Shown: in pieces, positions 29,327-36,398 of the stretch
Layout of the letters: each line of letters begins with the position of its first letter
Position numbering within the stretch: position 1 is the stretch's first letter
Assembly (NCBI GenBank): GCA_020250445.1
Contig: JADCEF010000008.1
Coordinates: 1-64,000 of the forward strand
From: Rhodobacter sp.
GTDB lineage: Bacteria; Pseudomonadota; Alphaproteobacteria; Rhodobacterales; Rhodobacteraceae
Length of the DNA: 64,000 nt
Reading direction: 5' to 3'
Notes under the pieces: model-generated
Seen by the model: only the letters and a program-made list of their open reading frames with translations
What the model was told of the DNA's origin: nothing
Database searches by the model: none
Program-made: the position numbers and the translations under genes

Positions 29327-30088
29327 ATGCTCAAGACCCGGATCATCCCCTGCCTGGACGTGGCCGATGGCCGCGTGGTCAAGGGCGTGAACTTTGTCGA
29401 TCTGATCGATGCGGGTGATCCCGTGGCGGCGGCGCGGGCCTATGATGCCGCCGGTGCGGACGAGCTGTGCTTTCTGGACATCCATGCCACGCATGAGAAT
29501 CGCGGCACGATGTTCGATCTGGTCACCCGCACCGCCGAGCAGTGCTTCATGCCCCTGACCGTGGGGGGCGGCGTGCGCACGCCGGGGGATGTGCGCGCGC
29601 TGCTGCTGGCCGGGGCGGACAAGGTCAGCTTCAATTCCGCCGCCGTGGCCAACCCCGATGTCGTGGCCGAAGCCGCCGACCGGTTCGGCGCGCAATGCAT
29701 TGTCGTCGCGATCGATGCCAAGACCGTGGCCCCCGGCCGGTGGGAGGTGTTCACCCATGGCGGCCGCCGCGCCACCGGCATCGACGCGGTTGGTTTTGCC
29801 CGCACCGTGGCGGCGCGGGGGGCGGGGGAAATCCTGCTGACAAGCATGGACCGCGATGGCACAAGGGCCGGGTTCAACCTGGCGCTGACGCGGGCGGTTG
29901 CCGATGCCGTCCCGGTGCCGGTGATTGCCAGCGGCGGGGTGGGCACGCTGGACCATCTGGTTGACGGCGTGATCATCGGCGGTGCCAGTGCGGTGCTGGC
30001 CGCCTCGATCTTCCACTTCGGCGATTTCACCATTGCCCAGGCCAAGGCCCATATGGCCGCCGCCGGCATACCGATGAGGCTGACATGA
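29327..30088 (+). CDS. hisF: Imidazole glycerol phosphate synthase subunit HisF
   Basis: [26 protein letters not shown]..., [15 protein letters not shown]. Confidence 0.98.
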   Translation: MLKTRIIPCLDVADGRVVKGVNFVDLIDAGDPVAAARAYDAAGADELCFLDIHATHENRGTMFDLVTRTAEQCFMPLTVGGGVRTPGDVRALLLAGADKVSFNSAAVANPDVVAEAADRFGAQCIVVAIDAKTVAPGRWEVFTHGGRRATGIDAVGFARTVAARGAGEILLTSMDRDGTRAGFNLALTRAVADAVPVPVIASGGVGTLDHLVDGVIIGGASAVLAASIFHFGDFTIAQAKAHMAAAGIPMRLT

Positions 30089-30396
30089 CTGCACTTGACC
30101 GCCTTGCCGCGACCGTGGCCGGCCGCAAGGGGGGTGATCCGGCCCAGAGCTGGACGGCAAAGCTTCTGGCCGCCGGACCCGAGGCCTGCGCGAAGAAGTT
30201 CGGCGAAGAGGCTGTGGAAGCGGTGATCGAGGCGGTGAAGGGCGACCGCGACCGTCTGACATCGGAAGCGGCGGATGTGCTCTATCACCTTCTGGTCATG
30301 CTGGCTGCGCGCGATGTGACGCTGGATGCGGTCATGGCGGAACTGGACCGGCGCGCGGGCACCTCCGGCATCGCGGAAAAGGCAGGCCGCGGGTAG
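30085..30396 (+). CDS. hisE: Phosphoribosyl-ATP diphosphatase
   Basis: [56 protein letters not shown] overlap with hisF. Confidence 0.97.
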   Translation: MTALDRLAATVAGRKGGDPAQSWTAKLLAAGPEACAKKFGEEAVEAVIEAVKGDRDRLTSEAADVLYHLLVMLAARDVTLDAVMAELDRRAGTSGIAEKAGRG

Positions 30397-30408
30397 CCCG
30401 GAACAGGT

Positions 30409-30429
30409 CGAATTTTCGCAGAAAATTCG
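30409..30429. terminator. Perfect palindrome between convergent genes (putative bidirectional terminator/repeat)
   Basis: CGAATTTTC-GCA-GAAAATTCG. Confidence 0.5.
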
Positions 30430-30432
30430 GGG

Positions 30433-30855
30433 CTACAGTCCCAGGCGCGGGATTTCGATGGTAGGGCAGCGGTTCTGGACAACCGTCAGGCCGCGGGCTT
30501 CGGCAAGGGCGGCGGCTTCGGCGTTTTCGACGCCCAGTTGCATCCAGACCGTCTTCAGCCCCGGCAGGGCGGCCAGTGCCTGTTGCACCACGGGCAGAAC
30601 CGCGTCGCTGCGCCGGAAGATGTCAACCATGTCCACCGGTTCGGAAATGTCGGCCAGGCTGGCGCGGACCGTCCCGCCCAGCGCCACCTGCCCGGCCTGG
30701 CCCGGATTGACCGGAATGACGCGATAGCCGCGTGCCGCCAGAAAGCGCGCCACAGCGTGGCTGGGACGATCCGCGTTGGGCGACCAGCCGACAAGGGCAA
30801 TGGTCCGCGTTGTCCGCAGAATATGGGCAAGGTCGGCGTCATCGGGCTGTGTCAT
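30433..30855 (-). CDS. CoA-binding protein (YccU type)
   Basis: TIALVGWSPNADRPSHAVARFLAARGYRVIPVNPG, VDIFRRSDAV, VWMQLGVEN. Confidence 0.9.
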   Translation of the reverse strand: MTQPDDADLAHILRTTRTIALVGWSPNADRPSHAVARFLAARGYRVIPVNPGQAGQVALGGTVRASLADISEPVDMVDIFRRSDAVLPVVQQALAALPGLKTVWMQLGVENAEAAALAEARGLTVVQNRCPTIEIPRLGL

Positions 30856-30865
30856 GCCGGCGGCC

Positions 30866-30899
30866 CCACAAAAAAGCGCCCGGATAAGGAACCGGGCGC
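30866..30899 (-). terminator. Rho-independent terminator of rlmB
   Basis: On minus strand GCGCCCGG-TTCCTTAT-CCGGGCGC-TTTTTT. Confidence 0.8.
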
Positions 30900-30984
30900 A
30901 GTGCGGAACGAGGGACAGTGTAGACGAAACGGCGTGTTCCGGCGCGCCATTCCCACCCGAAAAGATAAGTTGCGCTCTGCCGCA

Positions 30985-31791
30985 TTAAAGAAGGGTCGCA
31001 AAGTCGTGATCCGCCGGGCGCTGCGTTGCCGCATAAAGCGCAATCGCCGCCGCATTCGAGACATTGAGCGACCCGAAGCTGCCGGCGCAGGGTATGCGCG
31101 CCAGCCGGTCGCAGCTGTCGCGCGTGCGGTCGCGCAGGCCGGGGCCTTCAGCACCCAGAACAATGCCCAGGGGCCGGGTACCCGCCGTTGCCACGGCATC
31201 GGCCAGGGTCACGGGGGCATCGCTGTCCAGGCCCAAGAGGATATAGCCCATCGATTTCAGCGCCCCCATGGCATCGGCCAGGTTCTGCACCCGCAGATAG
31301 GGCTGGCGTTCCAGCGCGCCGCTGGCGGTCTTGGCCAGTGCCCCGGTTTCGGGCGCGGAATGGCGGTGCGGGGCGATGACCGCGCGCGCGCCGAACACCT
31401 CGGCCGAGCGCAGCACGGCGCCCACGTTGTGGGGGTCCGTCACGCGGTCCAGCAGCACGACCAGAGGCGCGCCGGTGCCGCCGATGCAGACCTTTTCCAG
31501 ATCGCCCCAGTTCAGCGGGCGCGCTTCCAGCGCCGCCCCCTGATGCACCGAGTTGTCGTCGATGGGCACATCAAAGCGGCGCGGATCGACGATTTCCGGG
31601 GTCATGCCGCTGGCCGCTATGGCATCGCCCAGCTTGTCGGCGGCGTTCCTGGTCAGCACCAGACGCAGGCGGTCGCGCGCGGGGTTGCGCAGCGCATCGC
31701 GCACGGCATGCAGGCCGAACAGCCAGACGGTTTCGCGCGCCTGGCGGCTGCGGCTGCGTTCCTTTTCGATGACCCAGGCCGGTTTCTGCAT
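30985..31791 (-). CDS. rlmB: 23S rRNA 2'-O-ribose methyltransferase (TrmH/SpoU family)
   Basis: WLFGLHAVRDALRNP, LLDRVTDPHNVGAVLRSAEVFGA, LVLGAEGPGLR, SLNVSNAAAIALY. Confidence 0.93.
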   Translation of the reverse strand: MQKPAWVIEKERSRSRQARETVWLFGLHAVRDALRNPARDRLRLVLTRNAADKLGDAIAASGMTPEIVDPRRFDVPIDDNSVHQGAALEARPLNWGDLEKVCIGGTGAPLVVLLDRVTDPHNVGAVLRSAEVFGARAVIAPHRHSAPETGALAKTASGALERQPYLRVQNLADAMGALKSMGYILLGLDSDAPVTLADAVATAGTRPLGIVLGAEGPGLRDRTRDSCDRLARIPCAGSFGSLNVSNAAAIALYAATQRPADHDFATLL

Positions 31792-31882
31792 GAGGTGTTC
31801 CCTGTTGCGGGGCGCAGGATGCGGTGCCCGCCGGGCCTTCGCAAGCGGAAAGACCGGCGGGCTGTGGCAAAGACTTTCGCGC

Positions 31883-31911
31883 TTGACGCCCCATGGACCC
31901 TTCGCTATCCA
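31883..31911 (+). promoter_or_regulatory. Sigma70-type promoter driving tRNA gene
   Basis: TTGACG - 17 nt - TATCCA, 10 nt upstream of the tRNA 5' end. Confidence 0.65.
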
Positions 31912-31921
31912 CCCCCACATC

Positions 31922-32005
31922 GGGCGACGAGCTGCAAGGTGCGGCAGCGGACTGTAACTCCGCCGGGGAGACCCATGCCTGGTTCGATTCCAGGGTCGCC
32001 CACCA
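31922..32005 (+). tRNA. tRNA-Tyr (GUA), class II, encoded CCA; atypical D-arm
   Basis: GGGCGAC/GTCGCCC acceptor, GCGGA-CTGTAAC-TCCGC anticodon arm (GTA), variable arm CGGGGAGACCCATG, T-arm CCTGG-TTCGATT-CCAGG, A73, CCA. Confidence 0.8.
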
Positions 32006-32154
32006 GCCCGCAGCACGGGGCAGCGGCGCGTTCGCCGGACAGGCAAGACAGGGATGCCACCGCTGACCGCGGAAGAGACGTGGCGCGGTTTGCGCCCGCC
32101 CCTGACGCGGCGGAACCCCGCGCTATCCGTGCGAAGTCCTGTCCGGAGACCGCG

Positions 32155-32949
32155 ATGACCGACCGTTCCTTTCGCTTTACCCATGCGATCACGCGCCGTC
32201 CGGGGCACAGCATCACCGCCGGATTGCGCGCGATGGACACGGGCAGCCCCGATCTGGCGCAGATGCTGGTCGATCATGCCGAATACGTGGCCACCTTGCG
32301 CGCAACCGGCGCCACCGTGGTGGAGCTGGATCCGCTCGAGGCCTTTCCCGACAGCGTTTTTGTCGAAGATACGGCGCTTTGCCTGCCTGAAGGGGCAGTA
32401 GTGATGCGCCCCGGTGCGCCGTCGCGTCTGGGCGAGGCGGCCCGGATGGCCCCGCATCTGGCGGCGCTTTATGCCGAGGTGGTGCAGGTCAGCGGGCCGG
32501 GCTTTATCGAGGGCGGCGATATCCTTGTGACCGAACGTGAGATTCTTGTCGGACGCTCGGCCCGGACCGATGCCGACGGCATTGCGGAACTGACCCATCT
32601 GGTTGCGCCCTGGGGGCACAAAGTGCACGAGGTGATCACGCCGCCGGGTGTGCTGCATTTCAAGACCGACTGTTCGCTTCTGGATGCCGAAACGGTGCTT
32701 GCGACGGACCGGCTTGCCGCCTCGGGCTGCTTTGACGGCTACCGGGTGATCCCGGTCGCCACGGGCGAAGAGGCGGCGGCGAACACCATCCGCTTCAATG
32801 ATCTGGTGCTGATGCCTGCCGGTTTTCCGCGCACCGCCGACCGGCTGGCGGCGGCCGGATATGACCTGCGCCAGATCGGCAACAGCGAATGCGCCAAGCT
32901 GGATGGCGGCATGTCCTGCCTGTCGCTGCGCTTCACGCCCCGCGCCTGA
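32155..32949 (+). CDS. Dimethylarginine dimethylaminohydrolase / arginine deiminase-like
   Basis: FPDSVFVEDTAL, GFIEGGDILV, LHFKTDCSLLD, NSECAKLDGGMSCLSLRF. Confidence 0.9.
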   Translation: MTDRSFRFTHAITRRPGHSITAGLRAMDTGSPDLAQMLVDHAEYVATLRATGATVVELDPLEAFPDSVFVEDTALCLPEGAVVMRPGAPSRLGEAARMAPHLAALYAEVVQVSGPGFIEGGDILVTEREILVGRSARTDADGIAELTHLVAPWGHKVHEVITPPGVLHFKTDCSLLDAETVLATDRLAASGCFDGYRVIPVATGEEAAANTIRFNDLVLMPAGFPRTADRLAAAGYDLRQIGNSECAKLDGGMSCLSLRFTPRA

Positions 32950-32965
32950 AAGCCGCCGCACCCCG

Positions 32966-33559
32966 TCAGTACCACAGCACCGGGGCAAGCGACAGCACCA
33001 GCAGCCCGGCCATCGTCCAGTTGAAGATGGTCAGGCGGCGCGGATTGGTCAGAACGCGGCGCAGTTGCTGTCCGGTCAGCGTCCAAAGACTGACCGACGG
33101 CAGGTTGATCGCGCCAAAGATCAGCGCCACAAGGGCTACGGCCCAAAGGCTGCGGTCGGGCATATAAAGGGTGACGGCGTTCGTCGCCATGGCCCAGGCC
33201 TTCGGGTTGACCCATTGGAAGGCTGCCGCCTGCAGAAAGGTCATCGGGGTGCCCCCCGCCTGACGGTCTTGGGGCGCTGCGGCATGGGCGATTTTCCAGG
33301 CAAGCCACAGCATGTAGAAAACGCTGACCACCTCCATCGCCGTCCGGGTCAGGGGATAGGTCTGGAACAGACCGGCCAGACCAACGCCCACCACAAAGGT
33401 CAACAGCACGAAGCCCAGGCTGACGCCCAGCATATGGGGCACCGTGCGGCGAAAGCCGAAGTTGGCCCCCGACGCCATCAGCATCAGGTTGTTGGGGCCG
33501 GGTGTCACCGAGGTGACAAGGGCAAAAAGCGCAAGCGCAGGCAGGGTATCCAGCATCAT
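32966..33559 (-). CDS. LysE family amino-acid exporter
   Basis: SVTPGPNNLMLMASGANFGFRRTVPHMLGVSLGF. Confidence 0.93.
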   Translation of the reverse strand: MMLDTLPALALFALVTSVTPGPNNLMLMASGANFGFRRTVPHMLGVSLGFVLLTFVVGVGLAGLFQTYPLTRTAMEVVSVFYMLWLAWKIAHAAAPQDRQAGGTPMTFLQAAAFQWVNPKAWAMATNAVTLYMPDRSLWAVALVALIFGAINLPSVSLWTLTGQQLRRVLTNPRRLTIFNWTMAGLLVLSLAPVLWY

Positions 33560-33631
33560 GGCGCAATAATTGCTGCTTTCTTGCGGAAATATATTGCGAA
33601 ATGCGGCCTGAATTCAGTATGGCTGCAACAA

Positions 33632-34084
33632 ATGACGAAGATTGACGCCATCAACCACCGGATATTGCAAGAGCTGTCACGGGACGGTCGGATCAGCAAC
33701 CTTGTTCTGGCGGACCGGATCGGGCTTTCGCCCTCGGCCTGTCTGCGCCGGGTGCAGGAGCTGGAGCGTGCGGGCGTGATCACCGGCTACCGCGCGGTGC
33801 TGAACCCGGTGAAGATGGGCACGGGATTTCTGGCCTATGTCACCGTCGGGCTGTCGCAGCATACCAAGACGGCGCAGGAGGTGTTCGAACGCGCCATGGC
33901 CCATGCGCCCGAGGTGCGCGAATGCCACAATGTAACCGGGGCCATCGAGTATCTGCTGCGTGTGGAGACGGCCGATCTGGCCGCCTACAAGCATTTCCAC
34001 ACCGATGTTCTGGGAATGGTTCCGGGGGTGGGCACGATTTCCACCATGGTGGTGATGGGGTCTTCCAAGGATGCGCGGGCATGA
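33632..34084 (+). CDS. Lrp/AsnC family transcriptional regulator
   Basis: IDAINHRILQELSRDGRISNLVLADRIGLSPSACLRRVQELERAGVI. Confidence 0.95.
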   Translation: MTKIDAINHRILQELSRDGRISNLVLADRIGLSPSACLRRVQELERAGVITGYRAVLNPVKMGTGFLAYVTVGLSQHTKTAQEVFERAMAHAPEVRECHNVTGAIEYLLRVETADLAAYKHFHTDVLGMVPGVGTISTMVVMGSSKDARA

Positions 34085-34223
34085 AAGCGGCAGGGTTTGC
34101 GACCGGGGAACGGAAGGGCATTCCAAGGCAGCCCTGATAACGCCTGCTTTGTTCTCTCTTCGCCCGCTTGTCTGGCCGAAGAACGCGCCCTAGTCTCCGC
34201 CCGACCATAAGGGAGACCCGACC

Positions 34224-35510
34224 ATGACCAGAACCTTGGCTTTCGACACGCTGCAAATTCATGCCGGGGCAAAGCCCGATCCGGCAACCGGCGCGCGGCA
34301 GGTGCCGATCTATCAGACCACGGCCTATGTATTCCGCGATGCGGACCATGCCGCCATGCTGTTCAACCTGCAGGAGGTTGGATATATCTATTCGCGCCTG
34401 ACGAACCCGACCGTGTCGGCCCTGGCCGAACGTGTGGCAGCACTGGAAGGCGGCGTCGGGGCGGTGTGCTGTTCTTCCGGCCATGCGGCGCAGATCATGG
34501 CGCTGTTCCCGCTGATGCAGCCGGGTTGCAACGTGGTGGCGGCGACAAAGCTTTACGGTGGCACGATCCAGCAGTTCGGCAACACGATCCGCAAATTCGG
34601 ATGGTCGGCGAAGTTCGTGGATTTCGACGATCTGGCGGCGGTCGAGGCGGCGGTGGATGAGAATACCCGCGCGATCTTCTGCGAATCCATCGCCAACCCC
34701 GGCGGCTACATCACCGATCTGGATGCCGTTTCGGCCCTGGCCGACAGGGTGGGGCTGCCGCTGATCGTCGACAACACCACGGCCACGCCCTATCTGTGCC
34801 GGCCGATCGAACATGGCGCGACGCTGGTCGTGCATTCGGCGACGAAGTACCTGACCGGCAACGGCACGGTGACGGGCGGCATCGTGGTGGATTCGGGCAA
34901 GTTCGACTGGTCGGCCTCGGGCAAGTTCCCCAGCCTTGCCGCACCCGAACCGGCCTATCACGGGCTGAATTTCCATGCGGCCCTGGGCGGCATGGCCTTT
35001 ACCTTCCATTCCATCGCGGTCGGGCTGCGCGATCTGGGGATGACGATGAACCCGCAGGGCGCGCACTATACGCTGTTGGGGATCGAGACCCTGTCGCTGC
35101 GGATGGAACGGCATGTGGCCAACGCGGGCAAGATCGCCGCCTGGCTGGAAAAGGACCCGCGCGTGGATCACGTGACCTATGCCGGGCTGCGGTCATCCCC
35201 CTACCATTCCCGTGTGGCCAGGATCTGCCCCAGGGGTGCCGGGGCGCTGTTCACCTTTGCGGTGAAGGGCGGTTATGACGCCTGCGTGAAGCTGGTCAAC
35301 GGACTTCAGCTGTTCAGCCATGTCGCAAACCTGGGCGACACGCGCAGCCTGGTGATCCATTCCGCCTCGACCACCCACCGCCAGTTGTCACCCGAACAGC
35401 AGGTGGCGGCCGGGGCCGCGCCCAATGTGGTGCGCCTGTCGATCGGGATCGAGGATGCGGATGACCTGATTGCGGACCTTGATCAGGCGCTGGCCAAGGC
35501 CACCGCCTGA
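34224..35510 (+). CDS. O-acetylhomoserine aminocarboxypropyltransferase / Cys-Met PLP enzyme
   Basis: TLQIHAGAKPDPATGARQVPIYQTTAYVF, HSATKYLTGNGTVTGGIVVDSG; MetY type. Confidence 0.93.
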   Translation: MTRTLAFDTLQIHAGAKPDPATGARQVPIYQTTAYVFRDADHAAMLFNLQEVGYIYSRLTNPTVSALAERVAALEGGVGAVCCSSGHAAQIMALFPLMQPGCNVVAATKLYGGTIQQFGNTIRKFGWSAKFVDFDDLAAVEAAVDENTRAIFCESIANPGGYITDLDAVSALADRVGLPLIVDNTTATPYLCRPIEHGATLVVHSATKYLTGNGTVTGGIVVDSGKFDWSASGKFPSLAAPEPAYHGLNFHAALGGMAFTFHSIAVGLRDLGMTMNPQGAHYTLLGIETLSLRMERHVANAGKIAAWLEKDPRVDHVTYAGLRSSPYHSRVARICPRGAGALFTFAVKGGYDACVKLVNGLQLFSHVANLGDTRSLVIHSASTTHRQLSPEQQVAAGAAPNVVRLSIGIEDADDLIADLDQALAKATA

Positions 35511-35549
35511 CACAGCGCCCGCCCCGGCCATGCCGGGGCGGGCAGCAGA

Positions 35550-36236
35550 TTATTGGGACAGTTCAAAGACCATTGTGACGCTGGCCGAGGTGGAGATTTC
35601 GCCGGCAGCGACCGGGACCGCACGAGAGAACTCGGCGTCCGCCGCGCGGAACATCGGCATCGGGATGCCCGCACCGCCCTCGGTGATCGCAACAACGGGG
35701 CCAAGCGCCAGCCCGGCCGCTTCTGTCAGCAGCTTTGCCCGGGCCATGGCATCGGCCACGGCCAGCTTGCGCGCCTCATTCAGCGCAGGAACCGGGTCTG
35801 CCAGACCGAAGGTCAGGCCGTTGAAGGTGTTGGCCCCGTCCTGAATGGTGCGGTCAAGCACGCCGCCCAGGGCCTTAAGATCGCGGACCCGCACAGTAAG
35901 CTGGTTCATCGCAAGATAGCCCACGATGCGCGGGGTCATCTCGCCTTGGGGCTGCTGCCAGTTCGGGCTTAGCGACAGGCCGGACGTCTGAAGATCGCGC
36001 TCCTCGATACCGGCGGCGCGCAGCTGCTCCAGAACGGCCCCAAGCTGAAGCGAATTGGCGGCCATCGCCTCGGCCGCCGTGGTGCCTTCGGTGGTGACGC
36101 CCAGGTTGATCGTGGCCATGTCAGGCTTTGCCTCGACCGTGCCTTCACCGGTGACGGTAATGCGGGCCGTCTCGGACGCCACAGCGGTTGAACAAAGGAC
36201 CGACCCCAGAAGCAGGGCGGTGAACAGGGAACGCAT
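35550..36236 (-). CDS. SIMPL (DUF541) domain periplasmic protein
   Basis: Signal peptide, ITVTGEGTVEAKPDMATINLGVTTEGTTAAEAMAANS. Confidence 0.9.
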   Translation of the reverse strand: MRSLFTALLLGSVLCSTAVASETARITVTGEGTVEAKPDMATINLGVTTEGTTAAEAMAANSLQLGAVLEQLRAAGIEERDLQTSGLSLSPNWQQPQGEMTPRIVGYLAMNQLTVRVRDLKALGGVLDRTIQDGANTFNGLTFGLADPVPALNEARKLAVADAMARAKLLTEAAGLALGPVVAITEGGAGIPMPMFRAADAEFSRAVPVAAGEISTSASVTMVFELSQ

Positions 36237-36398
36237 GGCAAGACCTCCTTGTAGGACTGTGGTATTGTCTACCTGTTCCCGCGCCGGGGCGCCAGCCGTC
36301 CGGTGCCCGTCGTTCCTGTGGCAAGAAGCTGCTTCAACCTGGACCCGCTGCAAGAGGCGGACTCGCCGAGCCAGGGTAATTCGTGCTAGACTGGCATT

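Noticed and set aside
30538-32949. 803-aa plus-strand ORF
   Set aside because: Only its last ~264 aa (32155-32949) are the real DDAH; the rest is antisense to the CoA-binding and rlmB genes and crosses the tRNA.
34085-34223. Possible SAM-II riboswitch before the MetY-type gene
   Set aside because: Looked for the compact SAM-II pattern known upstream of alphaproteobacterial met genes; could not find a convincing pseudoknot. A cmsearch would settle it.
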